Source: an uncultured Oceanospirillaceae bacterium (lineage in GTDB: Bacteria; Pseudomonadota; Gammaproteobacteria; Pseudomonadales; Oceanobacteraceae). Taken from it: a stretch of DNA of 19,077 nt. The stretch spans positions 1-19,077 of the forward strand of contig CALJVD010000178.1 in NCBI GenBank assembly GCA_937974825.1. Direction: 5' to 3'. Below are positions 7,146 through 15,245 of this stretch, in pieces. The notes under the pieces were generated by a model. It ran no database searches and was not told the DNA's origin. It saw nothing but the letters and a program-made list of their open reading frames with translations. Numbering within the stretch: position 1 is the stretch's first letter; each line of letters starts with the position of its first letter. Position numbers and translations under genes: made by a program.

Positions 7146-8340
7146 TTTAAATATTGAGTTACCAGATGAGCGTGGCCATTTTGGTATTTTTGGTGGACGT
7201 TTTGTTTCTGAAACGCTAACAGCAGCATTAGAAGAGCTAACAGAAACCTATGAAAGATTACGTAAAGACCCCGAGTTCCAAGCCGCATTTGATTCGGACT
7301 TGGCTCACTATGTCGGACGTCCATCGCCATTGTATTTAGCCGAACGTTTAACAGAACACTGTGGTGGCGCCCAAATCTGGTTGAAACGTGAAGACTTAAA
7401 CCATACCGGTGCACATAAAGTGAATAACACCATTGGCCAAGCATTATTGGCTAAGTTTATGGGTAAGAAAAAAGTGATCGCTGAAACCGGTGCTGGCCAA
7501 CACGGTGTCGCAACAGCCACAGTAGCGGCTCGTTTTGGGCTTGAGTGTAAAGTCTTTATGGGCGAAGTCGATGCCGAGCGTCAAAAGCTAAACGTCTATA
7601 GAATGGAGCTACTAGGTGCTGAAGTAGAAACCGTATCCTCAGGTACTAAAACCTTGAAAGACGCTATGAACGAAGCCATGCGTCACTGGGTAACTAATAT
7701 TGATGATACTTATTACGTCATTGGTACAGCGGCAGGTCCACACCCTTATCCAAAACTGGTTCGTGATTTCCAGTCAATTATAGGACGTGAAGTTAAACGT
7801 CAAAGCTTAGAGCAAATAGGTCGCCAACCAGATGCACTGGTTGCTTGTGTGGGCGGTGGCTCAAACGCTATCGGCTTGTTCTACCCTTATTTAAAAGATA
7901 CTGAAGTCGCTATGTACGGCGTTGAAGCCGGTGGCCGTGGTATCGACACAAATGATCACGCTGCCCCTATTAACTGTGGTCGTCCTGGGGTATTGCACGG
8001 TAACCGTACTTATCTAATGGAAGATGAGAACGGACAGATTCAAGGCACTCATTCAATATCGGCTGGCCTAGACTACCCTGGTGTTGGTCCTGAACACAGC
8101 TGGTTGCATGATATTGGCCGCGCCAAATACGTTGTTGCCACTGATGATGAAGCCTTAGCTGCATTCCATAAGCTTACTAAGCTAGAAGGTATTATGCCTG
8201 CGCTTGAGTCGTCACATGCGGTGGCTTACGCCATGAAACTAGCGGCAACTATGCGTCCTGATCAGCACATAGTGGTTAACCTTTCTGGTCGTGGCGATAA
8301 AGATATTCACACAGTAGCAGCACTAGAGAAGGACAAGTAA
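7132..8340 (+). CDS. trpB: Tryptophan synthase beta chain
   Basis: TrpB condenses indole with serine to form tryptophan using pyridoxal phosphate, in an alpha2-beta2 complex with TrpA. The 402-residue protein has the PLP lysine in HTGAHKVNN (Lys96), the channel/COMM region ETGAGQHGVA and the phosphate-binding CVGGGSNA loop. Translation appears to start at GTG 7132: a GAGG box at 7122-7125 lies 6 nt upstream, and the resulting N-terminus (MSKVDLNIELPDERGHFG) fits the family. This start lies inside the end of trpF, so the genes are translationally coupled. trpA follows directly with no gap. Confidence 0.98.
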   Translation: MSKVDLNIELPDERGHFGIFGGRFVSETLTAALEELTETYERLRKDPEFQAAFDSDLAHYVGRPSPLYLAERLTEHCGGAQIWLKREDLNHTGAHKVNNTIGQALLAKFMGKKKVIAETGAGQHGVATATVAARFGLECKVFMGEVDAERQKLNVYRMELLGAEVETVSSGTKTLKDAMNEAMRHWVTNIDDTYYVIGTAAGPHPYPKLVRDFQSIIGREVKRQSLEQIGRQPDALVACVGGGSNAIGLFYPYLKDTEVAMYGVEAGGRGIDTNDHAAPINCGRPGVLHGNRTYLMEDENGQIQGTHSISAGLDYPGVGPEHSWLHDIGRAKYVVATDDEALAAFHKLTKLEGIMPALESSHAVAYAMKLAATMRPDQHIVVNLSGRGDKDIHTVAALEKDK

Positions 8341-9147
8341 ATGAATCGTATTAGTACTACCTTTGCTTCATTAAAAGAGCAAAACCGTAAAGCCTTGATT
8401 CCTTTTATTACTGCTGGTGATCCATCGTTAGATGCAACAGTTCCAATGATGCATGCGCTTGTTGAAGCGGGAGTCGACATTATTGAACTTGGTGTGCCTT
8501 TCTCTGATCCTATGGCCGATGGTCCAACCATTCAGCTGGCCAGTGAACGTGCACTTGCACATAACACGTCATTGCGTGATGTGTTAGCGATGGTGGCTGA
8601 GTTTCGTCAAACCAATAACGACATTCCGGTCGTGCTGATGGGCTATTTAAACCCGGTAGAACGCATGGGGTATGAAACCTTTGCAGAAGAAGCTAAGCAA
8701 GCCGGTGTAGATGGTGTGTTGCTGGTTGATTTGCCACCTGAAGAAGCCGTTGATGTTAAACATCTCTTCCAGAGCCGTGACATCGATATGATTAACCTAA
8801 TTGCTCCTACCACAACCGATCAACGCATTAAGCTTATTGGTGAAGTGAGCACCGGTTATGTGTATTACGTATCGGTCAAAGGTGTCACAGGTTCTAAAGC
8901 ATTAGACTTAGACGACGTGAGCAAAAACCTTAACCGCATTCGTCAACACATAGAGCTGCCGGTTGGGGTGGGTTTTGGTATTTCTAATGGTGAAACCGCT
9001 GCTGCTGTTGCTAGCGTTTCAGATGGCGTTATTGTTGGCTCAGCACTGGTTAATTTAATCGCTGCAAACAGCACTGATCGCGAAGCCGCACAAAAGGCCG
9101 TGTGTGAATTAGTTGGTAGCATGCGTTCTGCGTTGGATGCCCTATAA
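8341..9147 (+). CDS. trpA: Tryptophan synthase alpha chain
   Basis: TrpA cleaves indole-3-glycerol phosphate to indole, which is channelled to TrpB, and glyceraldehyde 3-phosphate. The 268-residue TIM-barrel protein has the expected length. The catalytic residues fall at Glu49 and Asp60 in IIELGVPFSDPMADGP, the same numbers as in E. coli TrpA. The ATG abuts the trpB stop, with an AGAAGGA ribosome binding site inside the end of trpB. folC starts one base after the trpA stop, where many gammaproteobacteria carry accD. Confidence 0.98.
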   Translation: MNRISTTFASLKEQNRKALIPFITAGDPSLDATVPMMHALVEAGVDIIELGVPFSDPMADGPTIQLASERALAHNTSLRDVLAMVAEFRQTNNDIPVVLMGYLNPVERMGYETFAEEAKQAGVDGVLLVDLPPEEAVDVKHLFQSRDIDMINLIAPTTTDQRIKLIGEVSTGYVYYVSVKGVTGSKALDLDDVSKNLNRIRQHIELPVGVGFGISNGETAAAVASVSDGVIVGSALVNLIAANSTDREAAQKAVCELVGSMRSALDAL

Positions 9148-9148
9148 C

Positions 9149-10402
9149 ATGAGCTTTAATCCTGAAAGCGCTACTTTAGAACAGTGGCTAACTCGTCTAG
9201 AAAGCCTACACCCCACTGAAATAGATATGGGCTTAGCCCGTGTTAAAACAGTTGCCGAACGACTGAACTGTTTAAAACCTGCGCCTATTACTATTGTGGT
9301 TGGCGGTACTAACGGTAAAGGCACAACCTCGGCTTTTTTAGTGGCTATGTTACGCGCTCAAGGATTAAAAGTAGGGGCGTATAATTCGCCCCATATACAT
9401 CGCTATAACGAACGTATCAGTATCAATGGTGTAGAAGCCAGTGATGAATCTATTTGTGCTAGCTTTCGTAAAATCGAAGCACAGCGCCAAGACACTAGTT
9501 TAACTTATTTTGAGTTTGGAACACTGGCGGCGCTTTGCCATTTTCAGGCTGAGCAAGTTGATGCTTGTGTATTAGAAATAGGCTTAGGTGGACGCCTAGA
9601 TGCCGTTAATATGGTTGATTCCGATATCGCTGTTGTTACCAGTATCGGTTTAGATCATCAGGCCTATCTTGGTAATACGCTGGCGGATATAGCCTATGAA
9701 AAGTGCTCCATTGCTCGAGCGAATAAGTGGTTGGTCTGTGGGCAATCTAATCCACCGACCAGAGCTGCAGAAACCGTTGCCAACTTAGGTGGTAAGCTAT
9801 GTCAACGCGACCAATGCTTTAGTATTGAAGCCACTGAAAGCGGCTTTAAACTGGATTTTATGCAGCAAGACAGCAAGCTTACTTGGCAACTGCCGTCAGC
9901 GCATATCCCGCATCATAATATTGCCAGTGCCATTCAAGCATTGGCGCTCATTGATAAGCTGCCCAGTTATGAGCAAGTCTGTGAAGTGCTCAAAGCGTTG
10001 AGAGTAGCAGGGCGCTTGCAAAGCTTTAAACGTGGAGATTTAACCTTAACCCTTGATGTTGCTCATAACGAGCAAGCAGCAGCTTATATCGGGCAAAAGC
10101 TGCAGCAGGTAGACGGTATTATTTTAGGTATGTTGTCTGATAAAGAGCCTAAAAAGGTCGTTAAGGTACTACCTAAGACAGAGCAGTGGGTGATGATTAC
10201 ACTAGGTTGTTATCGTGGCATGACTGCCGAGCAATTAACCAAAGCCACTGAGCTTGAAAGTAATGTGAGCTTGGCTAATTCTATACAAAAAGCTTTCACG
10301 AAACTGCCTAAAAATGGCCATTGGCTGGTGTGCGGTTCATTTTATACCGTTGATGCCGCTCTTGAATTAATTAAAGAGGAAAACTCATGGCTCCCAATTT
10401 AA
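9149..10402 (+). CDS. folC: Dihydrofolate/folylpolyglutamate synthase
   Basis: FolC adds glutamate to dihydropteroate and then further glutamates to folates, using ATP. The 417-residue protein is a Mur-ligase-type enzyme with the P-loop GTNGKGTT at residues 53-60, the SPHIHRYNERI folate-site segment, and the EIGLGGRLDAVN and SIGLDHQAYLG motifs. The C-terminal domain includes LTLDVAHNEQAA. I use ATG 9149; an in-frame upstream start at 9113 would run through the end of trpA and adds residues foreign to the family. The 3' end overlaps dedD by 16 bases. accD, the usual upstream neighbour, is absent here. Confidence 0.96.
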   Translation: MSFNPESATLEQWLTRLESLHPTEIDMGLARVKTVAERLNCLKPAPITIVVGGTNGKGTTSAFLVAMLRAQGLKVGAYNSPHIHRYNERISINGVEASDESICASFRKIEAQRQDTSLTYFEFGTLAALCHFQAEQVDACVLEIGLGGRLDAVNMVDSDIAVVTSIGLDHQAYLGNTLADIAYEKCSIARANKWLVCGQSNPPTRAAETVANLGGKLCQRDQCFSIEATESGFKLDFMQQDSKLTWQLPSAHIPHHNIASAIQALALIDKLPSYEQVCEVLKALRVAGRLQSFKRGDLTLTLDVAHNEQAAAYIGQKLQQVDGIILGMLSDKEPKKVVKVLPKTEQWVMITLGCYRGMTAEQLTKATELESNVSLANSIQKAFTKLPKNGHWLVCGSFYTVDAALELIKEENSWLPI

Positions 10403-10941
10403 AGCGTCGACTCCTGGGTGCATTTATTACCATTATGTTAGTGGTGGTTATGCTGCCGGTTATCTTAGATAAAACCAGACACATGGAAGCCTTACCCAGT
10501 GATGTGCCTCCTATGCCAGACATACCAGAATGGGCTGAGGTAACCAACGAACAACGAGTTCGTGTAGAGCTGTCCGAGCTTGCATCGGGTGAGGCAGAAG
10601 AAAAACTTAAGCGACAACCGCGCCCAGTGGTTAGCGAAGACGCTCCTGCGGTTGAAACTATTGCCGACTCACAAGCAGGTCTCGATGAAACCCACACTGG
10701 CGTTGCGTGGGTTATACAGTTAGGTGCTTTTAACGAAAGAGCATCCGCCAATGCTTACCGTGACTCACTACGTAAAAAAGGCTATAAAGCCTTTGCAGAC
10801 GAGCTGTCACATCAGGGGTTGGTAAGGGTCTACGTTGGTCCTGAAATTAAGCGTGAAAACATCGAATCTTTACAAAAGCAATTGCAAAAAGAGCTAGGTC
10901 AGCAAGATATCTTTATTAAGCGTTGGATTCCGGGTCAGTAA
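10387..10941 (+). CDS. dedD: SPOR-domain membrane protein, DedD-like
   Basis: DedD-type proteins are single-pass inner-membrane proteins whose periplasmic SPOR domain binds denuded septal peptidoglycan and helps cell constriction. This 184-residue protein has a basic start (APNLKRR), one membrane helix at about residues 8-25, a charged linker, and a C-terminal SPOR domain from about 113 on (WVIQLGAFNERASANAYRDS, then VRVYVGPE). A ribosome binding site AGAGGA at 10375-10380 lies 6 nt before the ATG, inside folC. The folC-dedD-cvpA-purF order matches E. coli and Pseudomonas, which supports the name. It is somewhat shorter than E. coli DedD. Confidence 0.9.
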   Translation: MAPNLKRRLLGAFITIMLVVVMLPVILDKTRHMEALPSDVPPMPDIPEWAEVTNEQRVRVELSELASGEAEEKLKRQPRPVVSEDAPAVETIADSQAGLDETHTGVAWVIQLGAFNERASANAYRDSLRKKGYKAFADELSHQGLVRVYVGPEIKRENIESLQKQLQKELGQQDIFIKRWIPGQ

Positions 10942-10954
10942 CGCAAAGAGTGCT

Positions 10955-10982
10955 TTGGCTCGGTTCAATGCTTTGTTATAAT
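10955..10982 (+). promoter_or_regulatory. Sigma70-like promoter for cvpA-purF
   Basis: TTGGCT at 10955-10960 and a perfect TATAAT at 10977-10982 are 16 bp apart in the 73-bp gap between dedD and cvpA. The likely start point is near 10989, giving a short leader before the cvpA ribosome binding site (GAGG, 11005-11008). A small inverted repeat CAAAG (10944-10948)/CTTTG (10953-10957) overlaps the -35 box and could be an operator, but its spacing does not fit the E. coli PurR box. Confidence 0.6.
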
Positions 10983-11014
10983 TCCATTCTTTTTGAATAA
11001 TCCTGAGGCGGTTC

Positions 11015-11515
11015 ATGGCGATAATTGATTGGGTGATACTAGCGGTTCTTGCGGTATCAGTACTTATCAGCCTTAAACGCGGCTTCGTCAAAGAAGCGCT
11101 TTCTTTAGTTACCTGGGTTGTAGCCTTTATCGTGGCACGCATGTTCAGCGGCAACCTAGCAACACTGTTAGCCGGTACCGTTGATACCGAATCTCTACGC
11201 TGGATTATTGCATTCACAATATTATTTGCAGGTACCTTAGTAATAGGTGCCTTATTAAACCACTTGCTGACTGAATTCATTCGCATGACAGGCTTAACCG
11301 GTACCGATCGTGTATTTGGTATGGTCTTTGGGTTTGTTCGTGGTTTGGTCATATTGGTTGGTGTCGTGTACGGCTTGCAATACACAGTCGTACCCAATGA
11401 TCTTTGGTGGCAAGAATCCAAGATCATTCCCTATCTAACAACGCTTGCTGATTGGGCTCGTAAAACCTTACCGGGTGCTGCTGAGCAGGTAGAATCTTTT
11501 ACTCAACAATTTTGA
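11015..11515 (+). CDS. cvpA: CvpA family inner-membrane protein
   Basis: CvpA is a small polytopic inner-membrane protein named for its requirement for colicin V production; later work links it to envelope and bile-salt tolerance, but its molecular role is unsettled. The 166-residue protein shows four hydrophobic segments (about 4-22, 27-45, 62-84 and 100-120). It contains the family features DWVILAVLAVSVLISLKRGF near the N-terminus and GFVRGLVILVGVVYG near the fourth helix. GAGG at 11005-11008 lies 6 nt before the ATG. It sits directly before purF, as across gammaproteobacteria. Confidence 0.95.
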   Translation: MAIIDWVILAVLAVSVLISLKRGFVKEALSLVTWVVAFIVARMFSGNLATLLAGTVDTESLRWIIAFTILFAGTLVIGALLNHLLTEFIRMTGLTGTDRVFGMVFGFVRGLVILVGVVYGLQYTVVPNDLWWQESKIIPYLTTLADWARKTLPGAAEQVESFTQQF

Positions 11516-11527
11516 GGTTAAACGCAC

Positions 11528-13051
11528 ATGTGCGGAATCGTGGGTATCGTCGCTAAATCCCCTGTAAATCAGGCGCTTTATGATTCACTGATTATGCTAC
11601 AACATCGCGGCCAGGATGCAGCCGGTATTGTAACTTGTCATAAGAGTAAATTATATTTGCGCAAGAGTAATGGCTTAGTAAGTGATGTGTTTCGTAGTCG
11701 TCACATGCAACGATTAATCGGAAACATGGGTATTGGACATGTTCGTTACCCAACCGCTGGCAGTACCAGCTCAGCAGAAGCTCAACCATTTTACGTTAAC
11801 TCACCCTACGGTATTACACTGGCTCATAATGGTAATTTAACCAACAGTGAGCAGTTAGCCGAAGAAATATATCGCGAAGACTTTCGTCATATTAATACCA
11901 GCTCAGACTCCGAAGTATTATTAAATATTTTTGCGCATGAGCTGCAAGAACAAAAGCAATTACAACCCACCCCTGAAATGATTTTCGCTGCTGTTAAGAA
12001 AGTTCACGAACGTGTTCGTGGTGCATACGCAGTGGTTTGTTTAATCAGTGGCTACGGGATAGTCGCTTTCCGTGATCCTAATGGTATTCGTCCTGTTGTG
12101 TTTGGTTCACGTGAAACCGAAAAAGGCAAAGACTACATGGTGGCGTCAGAATCGGTCGCCCTAGATAGCTTAGACTTTAAAGTAGAGCGTGATATTGCTC
12201 CAGGTGAGGCTATTATCATCACCCAAGATGGCGAGTTCTTCAGCCAGCAATGTGCTGAACACACCACGTTAACGCCTTGTATTTTTGAGCACGTATATTT
12301 TGCGCGCCCAGACTCAGTGATTGATGGCATGTCCATTTATAAAGCCCGCTTACGTATGGGTGAAAAACTGGGTGAAAAAATTCTACGTGAACACCCAGAT
12401 CACGATATCGATGTGGTTATGCCAATTCCAGATACTAGCCGTTCATCGGCAATGGAACTCGCTAACCATCTGGGGCTAAAGTACCGTGAAGGCTTTATGA
12501 AAAACCGCTACATTGGCCGTACCTTTATTATGCCAGGGCAGCAGTTACGTCGTAAGTCGGTGAAGCAAAAGCTAAACGCGCTAGAGTTAGAGTTCCGTGG
12601 TAAAAACGTTCTATTAGTCGACGACTCAATCGTACGTGGCACCACTTGTGAACAGATTATTAATATGGCGCGTGAAGCGGGTGCTAATAAAGTGTACTTT
12701 GCATCAGCCGCGCCTGCGGTTCGTTTCCCGAACGTGTACGGCATCGATATGCCAGCCAAGTCTGAACTGATTGCAAACAACAGAACCACAGAAGAAGTGG
12801 CCAAAGTAATAGGCGCCGACTGGTTAGTGTTCCAAGACGTGGAAGATTTAAAACAAGCCTGCTTAGAAGGCAGTAAAACCCAAGCGAAACAATTTGATTG
12901 TTCGGTATTCGATGGTGAATACGTCACCGGTGATGTTGATGAAGCCTATCTTGCCCGTTTACTCGAGCTACGTAATGACGAAAGCAAAAAGAAAACGAAC
13001 ACAGTAGAGAACGTCAATATCGATTTACATAATGATTCAGAAGTTGAGTAG
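11528..13051 (+). CDS. purF: Amidophosphoribosyltransferase
   Basis: PurF makes 5-phosphoribosylamine from PRPP and glutamine, the first committed step of purine synthesis. The 507-residue protein starts MCGIVGIVA, so Cys2 becomes the N-terminal nucleophile of the glutaminase domain after removal of Met1. The PRPP-binding loop of the phosphoribosyltransferase domain is LLVDDSIVRGTT at about 362-373. Length matches the E. coli enzyme. The ATG is 12 bases after the cvpA stop; the closest Shine-Dalgarno match (GAGG, 11514-11517) overlaps that stop at a long spacing of 10 nt. metZ follows after 2 bases. Confidence 0.98.
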   Translation: MCGIVGIVAKSPVNQALYDSLIMLQHRGQDAAGIVTCHKSKLYLRKSNGLVSDVFRSRHMQRLIGNMGIGHVRYPTAGSTSSAEAQPFYVNSPYGITLAHNGNLTNSEQLAEEIYREDFRHINTSSDSEVLLNIFAHELQEQKQLQPTPEMIFAAVKKVHERVRGAYAVVCLISGYGIVAFRDPNGIRPVVFGSRETEKGKDYMVASESVALDSLDFKVERDIAPGEAIIITQDGEFFSQQCAEHTTLTPCIFEHVYFARPDSVIDGMSIYKARLRMGEKLGEKILREHPDHDIDVVMPIPDTSRSSAMELANHLGLKYREGFMKNRYIGRTFIMPGQQLRRKSVKQKLNALELEFRGKNVLLVDDSIVRGTTCEQIINMAREAGANKVYFASAAPAVRFPNVYGIDMPAKSELIANNRTTEEVAKVIGADWLVFQDVEDLKQACLEGSKTQAKQFDCSVFDGEYVTGDVDEAYLARLLELRNDESKKKTNTVENVNIDLHNDSEVE

Positions 13052-13053
13052 TA

Positions 13054-14268
13054 ATGGACTTTTCAGAGTTTAATGACCGCTACCAATCCGATTTAACAGA
13101 TTGCGCGTTAGAAACATTGGCGGTAAGAGCAGGGCAAGTACGTACGGCAGAATGTGAGCATTCAGAGCCTATGTACTTAAGCAGTAGTTATGTATTTAAC
13201 TCTGCGGCAGAAGCCGAAGCTCGTTTCTTAGGTGAAGTTAAAGGTAACGTGTATTCACGTTACACCAACCCAACGGTACGTACGTTTGAAGATCGCTTAG
13301 CAGCCATGGAAGGCGCTGAAGCATGTGTCGCTACGGCCAGTGGCATGGCGGCAATTTATGCGACCTGTATTGCTCACTTAGAATCAGGCGACCATTTAAT
13401 CTGTTCGTCTAGTGTGTTTGGCAGTACCGTTAAGTTGTTTGATGCTTACTTAGCGAAATTTAATATCGAAGTCGAATACGCTGACTTGCTCGATGCTGAC
13501 GACTGGAAACGCAAAGTTAAAAGCAACACTAAGATGCTTTACCTTGAGTCACCATCCAACCCCGTTAACGATATTGCCGACATTCGTGTTATGTCAGAGA
13601 TTGCGCATGATGCCGGTGCTTTATTGGTGGTTGATAACTGCTTCTGCACACCTGTCTTACAGCAGCCATTGCAGTTAGGTGCCGATATAGTAGTGCACTC
13701 AGCCACTAAATACATCGACGGCCAAGGACGTTGCTTAGGTGGCGCCGCATTGGGTTCTCGCGAGTTAGTTGAGCCTATTGTTGGTGTATTGCGTACGGCT
13801 GGCCCAACAATGAGCCCATTTAATGCATGGGTATTCTTAAAAGGCTTAGAAACACTGCATTTGCGTATGAATGCGCACAGTAATAACGCACTGTATTTGG
13901 CTAAGTGGTTAGAAAGCCATCCTAAAGTGAATAAAGTGAACTACTGTGGCTTAGAAAATCATTCAAGTCATGAACTCGCCAAAAAGCAGCAATCTAACTT
14001 TGGTGGCGTGTTGTCCTTTGAGGTGGTCGGCGGTAAAGAAGGTGCATGGCATGTAATCGATTCAACCCGCATGATTTCAATCACTGCTAACTTAGGTGAT
14101 GCTAAAACCACCATTACACACCCAGCTACTACCACTCATGGGCGTATTGGAGAAGAAGCACGATTAAGATCGGGTATTACGCAAGGCTTAATTCGTGTGG
14201 CAGTAGGGCTTGAAAACGTCGAAGACATCAAACGTGATTTAGCGCGTGGATTAGATACGATAAACTAG
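13054..14268 (+). CDS. metZ: O-succinylhomoserine sulfhydrylase
   Basis: MetZ forms homocysteine from O-succinylhomoserine and sulfide, the direct sulfhydrylation route to methionine. It is a PLP enzyme of the Cys/Met metabolism family, 404 residues long. The cofactor lysine is in HSATKYIDGQG (Lys219), preceded by the PLP-ring aspartate in VVDNCF. YSRYTNPTVRTFE and the SGMAA phosphate loop are family hallmarks. Homologs in this family also include MetB, MetC and MetY. I favour MetZ because the gene follows purF, its known position in Pseudomonas, and because of the overall sequence. The ATG is 2 bases after purF with no strong ribosome binding site, so translation is probably coupled. Confidence 0.92.
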   Translation: MDFSEFNDRYQSDLTDCALETLAVRAGQVRTAECEHSEPMYLSSSYVFNSAAEAEARFLGEVKGNVYSRYTNPTVRTFEDRLAAMEGAEACVATASGMAAIYATCIAHLESGDHLICSSSVFGSTVKLFDAYLAKFNIEVEYADLLDADDWKRKVKSNTKMLYLESPSNPVNDIADIRVMSEIAHDAGALLVVDNCFCTPVLQQPLQLGADIVVHSATKYIDGQGRCLGGAALGSRELVEPIVGVLRTAGPTMSPFNAWVFLKGLETLHLRMNAHSNNALYLAKWLESHPKVNKVNYCGLENHSSHELAKKQQSNFGGVLSFEVVGGKEGAWHVIDSTRMISITANLGDAKTTITHPATTTHGRIGEEARLRSGITQGLIRVAVGLENVEDIKRDLARGLDTIN

Positions 14269-14317
14269 ACCCTTAGGCAGATACTCACTATGCTAGACCT
14301 AAGTTTATTTAGGAAAG
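14265..14317 (+). other. Repeats and alternative stems before moxR
   Basis: CTAGACC occurs twice (14265-14271 and 14293-14299). CTTAGG (14272-14277) is complementary to CCTAAG (14298-14303), and CCTAA (14298-14302) is also complementary to TTAGG (14309-14313), which overlaps the moxR ribosome binding site AGGAAAG (14311-14317). The two pairings exclude each other. The stems are only 5-6 bp and may be chance. Confidence 0.35.
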
Positions 14318-14321
14318 CAGT

Positions 14322-15245
14322 ATGACAGCCATTCAGTCAGTATTAGGGCAGCTTAACCAAGTGATTCTTGGTAAAGAGAATCAAACCAAACTTGCGTTAA
14401 GCTGCTTGCTCGCCAAAGGTCACTTGTTAATCGAAGACTTGCCGGGCATGGGCAAAACCACTTTATCTCATGGGTTAGCTTCCGTCTTAGGTTTAAGCTA
14501 CAACCGTATTCAATTTACTTCCGATTTACTCCCTGCCGATATTTTAGGCGTAAGCATCTTTGAACAAGATCCGACCTCGCAACAAGGCAGCTTTCGTTTT
14601 CATCCAGGCCCCGTCTTTAGCCAGGTGTTATTAGCCGATGAAATCAACCGCGCTACCCCTAAGGCTCAAAGTGCCTTATTAGAAGCGATGGAAGAGGCGC
14701 AGGTTACTATTGAGGGTGAAACTCGACCTCTGCCAACACCTTTCTTTGTTATTGCTACACAGAACCCTATATCGTCTTCAGGTACTTTTCCGTTGCCTGA
14801 ATCGCAGCTCGACCGCTTTTTAATGTGTATCGAATTAGGCTATCCCAGTGAGCAAGCAGAGCGCTTGCTGTTAGAAGGGAAGGATCAACGAGAAATCGCT
14901 AAGCGTCTAAAAACAGAGTTAACCTTAGACAAACTGTTAGCGCTGCAAGAGCAAGTCGAACAAGTCAAAGCCAGCAGCAGCGTATTAGATTATTTGCAAC
15001 GTATTGTGGCTTATACCCGTTATGAAGCGGGGTACCAGTATGGGTTGTCGCCACGTGGTGCATTAGCCTTATTGCGCAGCGCTAAAGCATGGGCGGTAGT
15101 AAACGATGGGCGCGAATATTTAGTACCAGAAGATATTCAAGCGGTATTACCAGCGGTAGTCGATCATAGGTTATCGCAAGCGGCCGCTAGCAATAAGCAA
15201 AAAGTATCTCAAGACATTCTACAGCACGTACCTGTTTTACAATGA
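14322..15245 (+). CDS. MoxR-family AAA+ ATPase
   Basis: MoxR ATPases are cytoplasmic AAA+ proteins thought to act as chaperones for assembling or activating partner proteins, often encoded beside DUF58 and VWA proteins. The 307-residue protein has Walker A in LPGMGKTT (about 40-47), Walker B in LLADEINRA (Asp106, Glu107), a sensor segment IATQNPISS, and the LPESQLDRF arginine-finger region, followed by the C-terminal lid. It begins after a 53-bp gap with ribosome binding site AGGAAAG, and its stop overlaps the next start (ATGA). The moxR-DUF58-transglutaminase order is widespread in Proteobacteria, so this ATPase probably serves those membrane partners. Confidence 0.92.
   Translation: MTAIQSVLGQLNQVILGKENQTKLALSCLLAKGHLLIEDLPGMGKTTLSHGLASVLGLSYNRIQFTSDLLPADILGVSIFEQDPTSQQGSFRFHPGPVFSQVLLADEINRATPKAQSALLEAMEEAQVTIEGETRPLPTPFFVIATQNPISSSGTFPLPESQLDRFLMCIELGYPSEQAERLLLEGKDQREIAKRLKTELTLDKLLALQEQVEQVKASSSVLDYLQRIVAYTRYEAGYQYGLSPRGALALLRSAKAWAVVNDGREYLVPEDIQAVLPAVVDHRLSQAAASNKQKVSQDILQHVPVLQ

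Noticed and set aside
9113..9148. Upstream start extending FolC into trpA
   Set aside because: It would read through the end of trpA in another frame and adds residues not typical of FolC; ATG 9149 fits the family.
10941..10961. PurR operator before cvpA-purF
   Set aside because: Half-sites CGCAAA and TTTG are present, but the gap between CAAA and TTTG is 6 bases instead of the 2 in the E. coli PurR box, and PurR is not a safe assumption in this lineage.
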